Below, piece after piece: positions 46,662-55,067 of a stretch of 64,000 nt of DNA. The translations under genes and the position numbers were made by a program. Positions within the stretch are counted from its first letter, which is position 1. Each line of letters opens with the position of its first letter. The notes beneath the pieces are model-generated. The model ran no database searches and was not told the DNA's origin. It saw only the letters and a list, made by a program, of their open reading frames with translations. This DNA is from Roseomonas sp. HF4 (GTDB lineage Bacteria; Pseudomonadota; Alphaproteobacteria; Acetobacterales; Acetobacteraceae), in contig NZ_STGD01000005.1 in NCBI RefSeq assembly GCF_005222755.1, forward strand, positions 186,001 to 250,000, read 5' to 3'.

Positions 46662-48020
46662 AAGGCGCCGCCAGCGGGCGGTCATCGGCACCGCCACCGC
46701 CGCGAGCCCGATCGCCAGCCCCGCCCAGATCCCGACCGGCCCGAGCCCCGCCCAGAAGCCGAGCGCCAGCCCCGCCGGGAAGGCAAGCCCCCAATACCCC
46801 ACCGCCGCGAAGACCATCGGCACGCGCGTATCGGCAAGCCCGCGCAGCGCGCCGGCAGCGACCACCTGCACCCCGTCGGCCAACTGGAACACGCCGGCCA
46901 TCACCAGCAGCGTCGCGCCCAGCGCGCGCACCTCTGCCGCCTGGGGGTCCGCCGGGTCAATGAACAGGCGGGCGATCGTGGCGGCCCCCAGCACGAGCAC
47001 GCCCGCCATCGCCGCCATGAACCCGGCGCCGAGGCCGATCGCCACCCAGCCAGCCCGCGCCGCCCCCGCCCGGTCCCCCGCCCCGGCAGCGAGCCCGACC
47101 CGAGCCGTCGCCGCCTGGCCGATGCCCATCGGCACCATGAAGGTGATGGAGGCGGTCTGCACCGCGATGGCGTGCCCCGCCACGGCGACCGCGTCGAACC
47201 AGCCCATCGCCAGCGCCGCGGCGGTGAACAGCCCGATCTCCAGCAGCAGGGACGCCGCGATGGGCAGCCCGAGCGCGAAGACGCGCGCCAGGCGCGGCAG
47301 GTCCGGCCGCCAGATCCGGCCGAAGATGTGGAAGCGCCGGAACGCCCGGTCGCGCAGCACCACCGCCAGCAGCGCCAGGAAGATGCCGGTGTCGGCGACG
47401 GTCGCGGCGATGCCCGCCCCCGCGACGCCGAGCCCCGCCGGGAAGATCAGCACCCAGGCGATGGGCATATTGAGCGCGACCGCGGCGAGGGATATCCACA
47501 TCGCCGCCGCCGGCCGTTCCATCGCGGCGAGGAAGCCCCGCAACACCACGAAGGCGCAGAAGCCGGGCAGGCCCCAGAGCGCGGCGCGCGTGTAGTCCTG
47601 CGCCAGCGCCGCCAGCGCCGCATCCTGCCCGAGCGCGACCAGCAACGGCCCCGCATGCCAGAGCAGAATGCCCGACGGCACCGAGGCGATGGCACAGGCC
47701 CAGAGCGCCGCCCGCGCGCCGCGCCGCATCTCCCGCACCCAGCCGCGCCCGGCCGCGCCGGCCCGCCGCCCCTCGCCGCGCGCCAGGGCCAGCAGTGGGG
47801 CGGCGGCCAGCGCCAGGCCGAAGGCCGGCGCGATCAGGGCGAAGTAGAGGCTCGACCCCAGGATGCCGGCCGCCAGCGCCTCGGTCCCCACCTGGCCGAG
47901 CAGCAGCGTCTCGGTCAGCGCCATCGCCATCTGGCTGAGGTTGGTCAGCACGATGGGCCAGGCGAGGCCGAGCGTCGCCGCCGCCTCCGCCCGCCATGCC
48001 GGGCGTGCCGCCGTGATCAT
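46653..48020 (-). CDS. MATE-family efflux transporter
   Basis: 455 residues, 12 membrane segments in two halves (TLGLAWPIVLTNLSQMAMALTETLLLGQ and FALGLPIAASLLLEIGLFTAAALAMGW). MatE/NorM class antiporters export cationic drugs or metabolites using Na+ or H+. Convergent with the acyl-CoA dehydrogenase gene, divergent from the alpha/beta hydrolase. Confidence 0.92.
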   Translation of the reverse strand: MITAARPAWRAEAAATLGLAWPIVLTNLSQMAMALTETLLLGQVGTEALAAGILGSSLYFALIAPAFGLALAAAPLLALARGEGRRAGAAGRGWVREMRRGARAALWACAIASVPSGILLWHAGPLLVALGQDAALAALAQDYTRAALWGLPGFCAFVVLRGFLAAMERPAAAMWISLAAVALNMPIAWVLIFPAGLGVAGAGIAATVADTGIFLALLAVVLRDRAFRRFHIFGRIWRPDLPRLARVFALGLPIAASLLLEIGLFTAAALAMGWFDAVAVAGHAIAVQTASITFMVPMGIGQAATARVGLAAGAGDRAGAARAGWVAIGLGAGFMAAMAGVLVLGAATIARLFIDPADPQAAEVRALGATLLVMAGVFQLADGVQVVAAGALRGLADTRVPMVFAAVGYWGLAFPAGLALGFWAGLGPVGIWAGLAIGLAAVAVPMTARWRRLSA

Positions 48021-48109
48021 GCCGACCCCATGGACGCCCCTCTATCCCGGGACGGTGCGCGCCGCCACCGCAGGCGCTATCTAGGGGACGGACAACGACC
48101 GAGGCCCCG

Positions 48110-49153
48110 ATGAACCGACGCACGCTGATCGCGACCCCGCTCGCCGCGCCGCTGCTCGCGCTGCCCGCCGCCGCGCAGGCCGTGACGCTCGCCACCGAGG
48201 AATACATGCTGCCCTCGGGCGACCCGGGCATCGAGGTCTTCGTGCGCAACAAGCGGCCTGAGGAGATGACGCGCTTCGTCCCCGCGCGCACGATGCTGTT
48301 CGTCCACGGCGCGACCTATCCGGCGCATACCTCCTTCGACCTGCCGCTCGGCGGGCTGTCCTGGATGGACTACATCGCCGGGCGCGGCTTCGATGTCTGG
48401 TGCATGGACATCCGCGGCTACGGCCGCAGCACCCGCCCGCCCGAGATGGCGCAGCCGCCCGAGGCCAACCCGCCGATCGTCCGCGGCGACACCGCGCTGG
48501 CCGACATCGCGGCCGCGGCGGCCTTCATCCGCCAGCATCGCGGCGTGCCGCGGCTGGTCCACATGGGCTGGTCCTGGGGATCGACGCTGATGGGCCGCTT
48601 CGCCGCCGACAGCCCGGCGACGGTCGAACGCCTGGTGCTGCTCACGCCGCCCTGGCTTCGGGAGGGGACAAGCCCGGCCGCGGCCGGCGCCGGCGAGCAG
48701 CTCGGCGCCTATCGCACCGTCACGCAGGCGCAGGCGCGGCAGCGCTGGTTCCAGGGCGTGCCCGAGGCCAAGCGCGCCGGCCTCGTGCCGCCCGGCTGGT
48801 TCGAGCACTGGGCCGGCGTGACCTGGGCGACCGACCCCGAGGGGCTGCGCCGCAACCCCCCGGTCCTGCGTGCGCCGAACGGCGTGCTGCAGGACAGCCG
48901 GGAGTACGGCCAGGCGGGCCGCCCCTTCTGGGACCCGGCCAAGGTCACGGCGCCGACGCTGCTGGTGGTCGGCGAATGGGACCGCGACACGCCGCCCGCG
49001 ATGGCCGCCGCGATCTTCCCGCTGCTCACCGGCAGCCCCGGCAAGCGCCTGGTGATGCTGGGGGAAGGCACCCACACCATGCTGATGGAGCGCAACCGCG
49101 GCGCGCTGTTCGCAACCGTGCAGGGCTTCCTGGAGGAAGCCGCGGCGGCGTGA
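48110..49153 (+). CDS. Exported alpha/beta hydrolase
   Basis: 347 residues with export signal (NRRTLIATPLAAPLLALPAAAQA, Tat-like). Nucleophile elbow GWSWGSTLMGR, acid in VVGEWDRDTPP, and catalytic His in GEGTHTMLMER. Oxyanion-loop start LFVHGATYPAHTSF. Substrate unknown; it is a candidate periplasmic esterase or lactonase. Confidence 0.87.
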   Translation: MNRRTLIATPLAAPLLALPAAAQAVTLATEEYMLPSGDPGIEVFVRNKRPEEMTRFVPARTMLFVHGATYPAHTSFDLPLGGLSWMDYIAGRGFDVWCMDIRGYGRSTRPPEMAQPPEANPPIVRGDTALADIAAAAAFIRQHRGVPRLVHMGWSWGSTLMGRFAADSPATVERLVLLTPPWLREGTSPAAAGAGEQLGAYRTVTQAQARQRWFQGVPEAKRAGLVPPGWFEHWAGVTWATDPEGLRRNPPVLRAPNGVLQDSREYGQAGRPFWDPAKVTAPTLLVVGEWDRDTPPAMAAAIFPLLTGSPGKRLVMLGEGTHTMLMERNRGALFATVQGFLEEAAAA

Positions 49154-49281
49154 CGCCCGCGCCGTTCGGACCCGCGATGCCTGCTGCAGCCCGGTCTGCG
49201 CGCGCGCGCCGGTCGCGCCGCGGGCGGTTGACTCTCCGCCCGCCCGCGCGGGAGGCTCGGGGCAGGACCAAGGGGGAAACG

Positions 49282-51072
49282 ATGGCGGAGCACGACCAGA
49301 CGAAGCGTCCCTTCCGGCTCCGCAGCCAGCGCTGGTTCGACGACCCGACCGACCCGGGCATGACCTCGCTCTACATCGAGCGGATGCTCAACTTCGGCAT
49401 GACGCGCGCCGAGCTTCAGTCGGGCCGCCCGATCATCGGAATCGCGCAGACGGGTTCCGACATCGCGCCCTGCAACCGCCACCACATAGCGCTGGCGGAC
49501 CGCGTCAAGGCCGGCATCCGCGATGCCGGCGGCGTGCCGCTCGAATTCCCGGTGCACCCCGTGCAGGAGACGCTGAAGCGCCCGACCGCCGCGCTGGACC
49601 GCAACCTGCAGTACCTTTCGCTGGTCGAGATCCTGCACGGCTACCCGATGGACGGCGTCGTGCTCACCACGGGCTGCGACAAGACCACGCCGGCGCAGCT
49701 GATGGGCGCCGCCACGGTCAACATCCCTGCCATCGCGCTGCCCGGCGGGCCGATGCTGGACGGCTGGTGGAAGGGCCGCCTCGCCGGCTCCGGCACCATC
49801 GTCTGGGAGGCGCGCAAGATGCTCGCCGCGGGCGAGATCGACAACGACACCTTCATCGAGATGGTGGCCGCGAGCGCCACCTCGGTCGGGCATTGCTCGA
49901 CCATGGGCACGGCGCTGTCCATGAACAGCCTGGCCGAGGCGGTCGGCATGACGATGACCGGCTCCGCCGCCATCCCCGGCCCCTATCGCCAGCGCGCGCA
50001 GATGGCCTACGAGACCGGGCGGCGCATCGTCGCGATGGTGGAGGCGAACCTCCGCCCCTCCGACGTCATGACGCAGAAGGCGTTCGAGAATGCGGTCGCG
50101 GTCGCGAGCGCCATCGGCGCGTCCAGCAACTGCCCGGTCCACATGGTCGCCATCGCGCGGCACATGGGTGTCGACCACACGGTCGAGGACTGGCAGCGCG
50201 TCGGCCGCGACATCCCGCTGATCGTCGATTGCCAGCCGGCCGGCCGCTTCCTGGGGGAGGCCTTCTACCGCGCCGGCGGCGTCCCTGCCGTGATGAAGCA
50301 GCTGCTCGATGCCGGGCTGCTGCACGGCGATGTCATGACCGTCACCGGCCGCACGCTGGCCGAGAACCTGGCCAACATCCCCGCCCCTGACCCCGAGGTG
50401 ATCCGGCCGCTCGCGAAGCCGATGAAGGAGCGCGCCGGCTTCGTCGTGCTCTCGGGCAACCTGTTCGACAATGCGGTGATGAAGATCAGCGTGATCGACA
50501 CGGCGTTCCGCGAGCGCTTCCTGTCCGACCCGCCCGATGTCTTCGAAGGCAAGGTCGCGGTCTTCGAGGGGCCTGAGGACTACCACGCGCGCATCGAGGA
50601 CCCGGCGCTCGGGATCGACGACAAGACCGTGCTGGTCATCCGCAACTGCGGCCCCGTCGGCTATCCCGGTGCGGCGGAGGTGGTGAACATGCAGCCCCCC
50701 GCCGCCCTGATCAAACAGGGCGTCGGCGCGTTGCCGACCATGGGCGACGGGCGGCAATCGGGCACCTCGGGCTCGCCCTCCATCCTGAACGTCTCGCCGG
50801 AAGCGGCTGTCGGCGGCGGCTTGGCGCTGCTCCAGGACGGCGACCGCATCCGCATCGACCTCAACACCCGCAAGGTCGACGTGCTGATCCCGGCCGAGGA
50901 ACTCGCCACGCGCCGCGCCGCCTGGACGGCGCCCGACCTGCTCAACAAGACCCCGTGGGAGGAGATCTACCGGAATTCCGTGGGCAGCCTCGGCACCGGC
51001 GGCTGCCTCGAGCCCGCGACCCTCTTTCTCAACATCCTGGAGACGCGCGGCGAAAGCCGGCACAACCACTGA
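49282..51072 (+). CDS. IlvD/Edd-family sugar-acid dehydratase
   Basis: 596 residues. Cysteines at 64 (IAPCNRHH), 132 ([13 protein letters not shown]) and 205 (VGHCSTMGT) are spaced 68 and 73 apart, the pattern of the Rhizobium pentonate dehydratases with a 2Fe-2S cluster. The C-terminal [14 protein letters not shown] is typical. Acts on a sugar acid (arabonate, xylonate, fuconate or the like) to give a 2-keto-3-deoxy acid. It heads an SDR and an FAH-hydrolase operon, which favours sugar-acid breakdown over branched-chain amino acid synthesis. Confidence 0.88.
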   Translation: MAEHDQTKRPFRLRSQRWFDDPTDPGMTSLYIERMLNFGMTRAELQSGRPIIGIAQTGSDIAPCNRHHIALADRVKAGIRDAGGVPLEFPVHPVQETLKRPTAALDRNLQYLSLVEILHGYPMDGVVLTTGCDKTTPAQLMGAATVNIPAIALPGGPMLDGWWKGRLAGSGTIVWEARKMLAAGEIDNDTFIEMVAASATSVGHCSTMGTALSMNSLAEAVGMTMTGSAAIPGPYRQRAQMAYETGRRIVAMVEANLRPSDVMTQKAFENAVAVASAIGASSNCPVHMVAIARHMGVDHTVEDWQRVGRDIPLIVDCQPAGRFLGEAFYRAGGVPAVMKQLLDAGLLHGDVMTVTGRTLAENLANIPAPDPEVIRPLAKPMKERAGFVVLSGNLFDNAVMKISVIDTAFRERFLSDPPDVFEGKVAVFEGPEDYHARIEDPALGIDDKTVLVIRNCGPVGYPGAAEVVNMQPPAALIKQGVGALPTMGDGRQSGTSGSPSILNVSPEAAVGGGLALLQDGDRIRIDLNTRKVDVLIPAEELATRRAAWTAPDLLNKTPWEEIYRNSVGSLGTGGCLEPATLFLNILETRGESRHNH

Positions 51073-51073
51073 C

Positions 51074-51823
51074 ATGGCGGGACGACTTTCCGGCAAGCGC
51101 TGCTTCGTCACCGCCGCGGGCCAGGGCATCGGCCGCGCCGCCGCGCTGATGATGGCAGCGGAGGGCGCGATCGTGATCGCGACCGACCGCGACGCGCACA
51201 AGGTGGGCGAGCTCGGCGCGCGCGGCATCACCCACCTGCCGCTCGACGTGCTGGACGACGGGGCGGTGGAGCGCGCGGCGAAGGAGGCCGGGCCCGTCGA
51301 CGTGCTGTTCAATTGCGCGGGCTTCGTGCACCAGAACACGGTCCTGTCCTGCACCGACGAGGATTGGGAGTTCGGCTTCGCGCTGAACGTCCGCGCCATG
51401 TGGAAGGTCGCGCGCGCCTTCATCCCCGGCATGCTGGAGCGCAGGCGCGGCAGCATCGTCAACATGTCGTCGGCCTGTTCGTCGGTGAAGGGTGCGCCGA
51501 ACCGCTTCCTCTATGGCACGACCAAGGCCGCGGTGATCGGGCTGACGAAATCCATCGCGACCGAGTACGTGGCGCAGGGCATCCGCTGCAACTGCCTCTG
51601 CCCGGGGACGGTCGACACGCCGTCGCTGCATGACCGCGTCGCGGCCAATGCGGCTGCGGCCGGGTCAGTCGAGGCCGCGCGCGCCGCCTTCGTGGCGCGC
51701 CAGGCCATGGGCCGCCTCGCGACCGCCGAGGAGATGGCGGCGCTGGTCGTCTACCTCGCCGCCGAGGAAAGCGCCTTCGTGACGGGCCAGGCCATCGTCA
51801 TAGACGGCGGCTGGACGTTATGA
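51074..51823 (+). CDS. SDR oxidoreductase, likely 2-keto-3-deoxy-sugar-acid dehydrogenase
   Basis: 249 residues. NAD-binding TAAGQGIGRAAALM, Ser in IVNMSSACSSVKG, and catalytic YGTTKAAV. The segment CLCPGTVDTPSLHDRVAAN resembles the L-fuconate pathway dehydrogenases (2-keto-3-deoxy-L-fuconate to 2,4-diketo acid). One nucleotide after the dehydratase stop. Substrate is inferred from context. Confidence 0.85.
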   Translation: MAGRLSGKRCFVTAAGQGIGRAAALMMAAEGAIVIATDRDAHKVGELGARGITHLPLDVLDDGAVERAAKEAGPVDVLFNCAGFVHQNTVLSCTDEDWEFGFALNVRAMWKVARAFIPGMLERRRGSIVNMSSACSSVKGAPNRFLYGTTKAAVIGLTKSIATEYVAQGIRCNCLCPGTVDTPSLHDRVAANAAAAGSVEAARAAFVARQAMGRLATAEEMAALVVYLAAEESAFVTGQAIVIDGGWTL

Positions 51824-51856
51824 GTATGACACGATCACAGGACAAGGAGGCTCATC

Positions 51857-52096
51857 ATGGGATCTGAACTCGCGGTGCCCCTGTTCGCCATGATGGGCGC
51901 GGTGATCCTCGCCGGCATGGTGGACGAGGCGGCGATGCCCGCCTTCATGCTGCTCGGCAGCATTGCCATGCTGGTCGGGCTGCTGATCTGGAACGGCGCG
52001 CTCATGATGCCGGCGAACCAGGCCGTGGCGCTCGGCTTCGTCGCTGCCGGCTTCGCGCTGTTCGGCCATGTCCGCGGGGCACCGCGACGGGTCTGA
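51857..52096 (+). CDS. Small membrane protein of unknown function
   Basis: 79 residues with strong AAGGAGG ribosome-binding sequence. Three hydrophobic segments (VPLFAMMGAVILAG, AFMLLGSIAMLVGLLIW, AVALGFVAAGFALFG). No known domain. Its place between catabolic genes suggests membrane support of uptake, but there is no evidence. The hairpin at 52106-52128 follows. Confidence 0.7.
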   Translation: MGSELAVPLFAMMGAVILAGMVDEAAMPAFMLLGSIAMLVGLLIWNGALMMPANQAVALGFVAAGFALFGHVRGAPRRV

Positions 52097-52105
52097 GCCG
52101 CCGGG

Positions 52106-52128
52106 GCCGCGGCCCTTCCGGCCGCGGC
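52106..52128 (+). terminator. Hairpin after the small membrane protein
   Basis: Perfect 9-bp GC stem (52106-52114 with 52120-52128) with a 5-base loop. No T-run follows, so it may be a weak or Rho-dependent terminator or an mRNA-stability element. Confidence 0.4.
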
Positions 52129-52177
52129 AATCCCCTGGCATGGTGTCGGCACCATCGACACGGCCAGGATCAAGAAC

Positions 52178-53023
52178 ATGAAGCTGCTGCGCTACGGACC
52201 GCCCGGGCAGGAAAAGCCGGGCCTGCTCGATTCCGACGGCGCGATCCGCGACCTCTCGGGCATCGTGGCGGACATCACCGGCGACATGCTGGCGCCAGCA
52301 TCGCTCGCGAAGATCGCGGCGCTCGACCCGGCCACGCTGCCGAGGGTCGAGGGCAACCCGCGGCTCGGCGCGCCGGTCACGGGCCTGCGCAACCTCGTCT
52401 GCATCGGCCTCAACTACGCCGACCACGCGGCCGAGACGGGCGCGCCCATTCCGAAGGAGCCGATCGTGTTCCTGAAGTCGCTGAACGCGCTGAGCGGCCC
52501 GAACGACGACGTCGTCATGCCGCGCGGCAGCGTGAAGACCGACTGGGAGGTCGAGCTCGCCATCGTCATCGGCACGAAGGCCAAGTACGTGGCCGAGGAG
52601 GACGCGCTCGACCACGTCGCGGGCTATGCGGTCGCGAACGATGTCTCGGAACGCGAATGGCAGGCCGAGCGCGGCGGCACCTGGGACAAGGGCAAGGGCT
52701 TCGACACCTTCGGCCCGCTCGGCCCCTGGCTGGTCACGAAGGACGAGGTGCCCGACCCGCAGAACCTCGCCATGTTCTGCGACGTTGACGGGGTGCGCCA
52801 GCAGGACGGCTCGACGCGCACCATGATCTTCGGCGTCAAGCAGATCATCGCCTATGTCAGCCAGTGCATCACGCTGCACCCGGGCGACGTGATCATGACC
52901 GGCACGCCGCCCGGCGTCGGCCTCGGCAAGAAGCCGACGCCGGTGTTCCTCAAGGCGGGGCAGGTGATGCGCCTCGGCATTCAGGGGCTGGGCGAGCAGG
53001 AACAGCGGGTGGTGGGGTCGTGA
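52178..53023 (+). CDS. Fumarylacetoacetate hydrolase family protein
   Basis: 281 residues. Metal-binding hydrolase fold: NLVCIGLNYADHAAETG, KSLNALSGPNDD, DWEVELAIVIG and VIMTGTPPGVGLGKKP. FAH members cleave 2,4-diketo-3-deoxy acids in fucose/rhamnose/arabinose routes; the dehydratase and SDR upstream support this. Stop overlaps the LprI-like gene start (TGATG). Confidence 0.9.
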   Translation: MKLLRYGPPGQEKPGLLDSDGAIRDLSGIVADITGDMLAPASLAKIAALDPATLPRVEGNPRLGAPVTGLRNLVCIGLNYADHAAETGAPIPKEPIVFLKSLNALSGPNDDVVMPRGSVKTDWEVELAIVIGTKAKYVAEEDALDHVAGYAVANDVSEREWQAERGGTWDKGKGFDTFGPLGPWLVTKDEVPDPQNLAMFCDVDGVRQQDGSTRTMIFGVKQIIAYVSQCITLHPGDVIMTGTPPGVGLGKKPTPVFLKAGQVMRLGIQGLGEQEQRVVGS

Positions 53024-53481
53024 TGCGGCGCGCAATCATCCTCGCCGCGCTGCTCCTGGCGCCAGGCATCGCCGGCGCCCAGCAGCGCCAGCAGCAGCAG
53101 CGACCCGACGACCTCGCCCAGCAGGTCGAGCGCAACATGCGCACCTGCATGGGCACGTCGCAGGACACGGGCCTCGCGCGGTCCTGCATGGACGGGCAGC
53201 GCGCCGCCGTCGCGCCGCGCCTGCAGCGCGCGGTCGAGCGTCTGCTGGAAACGCAGTCCGATCCGGCCCGACGCGCCGGCCTCGCCGGCGTGCAGTCGGC
53301 CTGGGAAGCCTATCGCGACCGGCGCTGCGACTTCGCCGGCAGCAACCCCGAGCGCGGCGACGACGCGGCCTCCGATCGCGCCGCCTGCTACCTGCAGTTC
53401 GATGTCGGCCGGACGATGGAGATCGAGGCCTTCCTCGCGCCGCCGCCGCCGCCCCGCGCGCCGCAACAGCAGCGCCGGTGA
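53023..53481 (+). CDS. LprI-like (DUF1311) exported protein
   Basis: 152 residues with Sec signal (IILAALLLAPGIAGAQQ). Cysteine/Trp pattern MRTCMG, SCMDGQR, WEAYRDRRCDF and AACYLQFDVGR is that of lysozyme-inhibitor LprI proteins. Gln/Pro-rich ends. Overlaps its neighbours by 1 and 4 nt; its role in this operon is unclear. Confidence 0.75.
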   Translation: MRRAIILAALLLAPGIAGAQQRQQQQRPDDLAQQVERNMRTCMGTSQDTGLARSCMDGQRAAVAPRLQRAVERLLETQSDPARRAGLAGVQSAWEAYRDRRCDFAGSNPERGDDAASDRAACYLQFDVGRTMEIEAFLAPPPPPRAPQQQRR

Positions 53482-53792
53482 CGGACGAGCCGACGCTCGT
53501 CATCTTCGACTTCCCGGCCCGCCCGCCCGGCGGGCCGGAGCAGGCGGCGGCGCTGCGCGCTCTGGCCGAGGACATCGCCGCCGAGCCCGACCTGCTGTGG
53601 AAGATCTGGACCGAGGACAAGGCCGCGAAGCGCGCGGGCGGCATCTACCTCTTTCGCTCCCGCGCGGCCGCCGAGGTCTATCACGCCAAGCACGCCGCGC
53701 GCCTGGCGCGCGCCGGCATCACCGGCATCGAGGCGACCTACCGGGGCTTCGACGCCTCGCTCACCGCCATCACCCGCGGCCCGGTCGGCTGA
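53478..53792 (+). CDS. YdhR-type monooxygenase-like protein
   Basis: 104 residues, GTG start overlapping the LprI-like stop (GTGA). Short ferredoxin-like fold with LLWKIWTEDKAAKRAGGIYLFRS and AAEVYHAKHAARL; these match the YdhR family (dimeric alpha-beta barrel, putative monooxygenase). Function uncertain. Confidence 0.78.
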   Translation: MTDEPTLVIFDFPARPPGGPEQAAALRALAEDIAAEPDLLWKIWTEDKAAKRAGGIYLFRSRAAAEVYHAKHAARLARAGITGIEATYRGFDASLTAITRGPVG

Positions 53793-53854
53793 TCTCCGCG
53801 ACATCCGGGACCGGATTGGTCTAACCTCCCCCGCCTCCAGGGTGGAGGTCTCCC

Positions 53855-54439
53855 ATGGTCATGTACCACCAGGGCAGCCGCGACCTGCAGGACGCCTTCG
53901 GGTCCCGGGCGCTCGCGGATCGGCTGGCCGAGCGCCTGCGGCGGTCCGCATTCACGGACGACGACGCGGCCTTCGTCGCATCGGTCCGCTTCTTCTTCCT
54001 CGCCACCGCCGATGGGGAAGGCCGGCCCGACTGCTCCTTCAAGGGCGGCGATCCGGGCTTCGTGCGCGTCGCGGCACCGGACCTGCTCGTCTTCCCCGAC
54101 TACGACGGCAACGGGATGTTCAAGAGCCTCGGCAACATCGCCGCGAACCCTCATGTCGGGATGCTCTTCATCGCCATGGAGGATCGTCCGCGCCGCCTGC
54201 GCGTGAACGGCACCGCGCGCGTCGCCCTCGACGATCCGCTGCTGGCGGAATTCGAGGGCGCGCAGGCGATCGTGCGCGTGACGCCGGAGGACATCTTCCC
54301 CAACTGCCCGCGCAACATCCCGCGCCATGCGCTTGAGGAGCGCTCCCCCTACGTCCCGCGCAGCGCGGAGCCGCGGGTCGAGCCGGCCTGGAAGTCCTTC
54401 GAGATCTTCGCCGACGTCGTGCCCCCGCGGCGGGCGTGA
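53855..54439 (+). CDS. Pyridoxamine 5'-phosphate oxidase-like FMN-binding protein
   Basis: 194 residues. Split barrel with FFFLATADGEGRPDCSFKGGDPGFV and DGNGMFKSLGNIAANPHVGMLFI, RLRVNGTARV. Typical of FMN/F420 flavin-binding PNPOx relatives, mostly of unknown substrate. Ends 7 nt before the converging aldolase gene. Confidence 0.87.
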   Translation: MVMYHQGSRDLQDAFGSRALADRLAERLRRSAFTDDDAAFVASVRFFFLATADGEGRPDCSFKGGDPGFVRVAAPDLLVFPDYDGNGMFKSLGNIAANPHVGMLFIAMEDRPRRLRVNGTARVALDDPLLAEFEGAQAIVRVTPEDIFPNCPRNIPRHALEERSPYVPRSAEPRVEPAWKSFEIFADVVPPRRA

Positions 54440-54446
54440 GGTCCGC

Positions 54447-55067
54447 TCAGCGCCCGTAGCCCGCGAATTGCGCCGCCGCCTGGGCCAGTTCGTCCGGCGT
54501 CAGCATCACAGGCGCCAGGCCGGCCGCGAGCAGGTCGAGGTACTGCCCGGCCAGGTTCTCGACCTCGAAGGCGAGCGTGACGGCGGCGGCGAGCGTCGCG
54601 CCGATCGTCACGACGCCATGGTTCGCGAGCAGCGCCGCGCGCCGGTCCCGCAGCGCCGCGACGGCGTTGCGCGCCAAGGCCTCGGTGCCGAAGATCGCAT
54701 GCGCCGCGCAGCGCACCTCGCCGCCCGCGAGCAGCACCATGTAGTGGAAGGGCGGAATCCCCCGCCGCGCGCAGGCGAGCGCCGTCGCGCGCGGGCTGTG
54801 CGTATGGACCACCGCGCCCGCCTCCGGTCGCGCGGCGAGGATGGCGGCGTGCAACTGCCATTCCGAGGACGGCCGGTGTCGCCCGCGCGCCGCGCCGTCC
54901 GGGCCGACATGCACGAGGTCCGCCTCCGCCATCTCCGCATAGGGCAGCCCGGCGGGCGTCACGAGGAAGCCCTCCCCATCGCGGACGGACAGGTTGCCCG
55001 ACTTCGACGGCATGAACGCCGCCGCATCGAGCCGTCGCGCCGCGGCGACGAGCGCCGCGCCGCTCAC
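54447..55067 (-). CDS. Class II aldolase/adducin-family protein
   Basis: 206 residues from GTG 55067, overlapping the UxaA stop (GTGA). Zinc-binding HTHSPRATALACARRG and LLANHGVVTIG are in FucA/AraD-type aldolases. NLSVRDGEGFLVTPAGLPY is the substrate loop. Reversible aldol cleavage of a 4-carbon-distal sugar phosphate or keto acid is expected. Co-translated with the UxaA-type dehydratase. Confidence 0.87.
   Translation of the reverse strand: MSGAALVAAARRLDAAAFMPSKSGNLSVRDGEGFLVTPAGLPYAEMAEADLVHVGPDGAARGRHRPSSEWQLHAAILAARPEAGAVVHTHSPRATALACARRGIPPFHYMVLLAGGEVRCAAHAIFGTEALARNAVAALRDRRAALLANHGVVTIGATLAAAVTLAFEVENLAGQYLDLLAAGLAPVMLTPDELAQAAAQFAGYGR

Noticed and set aside
49282..51072. Assignment as IlvD of branched-chain amino acid synthesis
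   Set aside because: The cysteine spacing and the neighbours (SDR, FAH hydrolase) match pentonate/hexonate dehydratases; no ilv genes are nearby.
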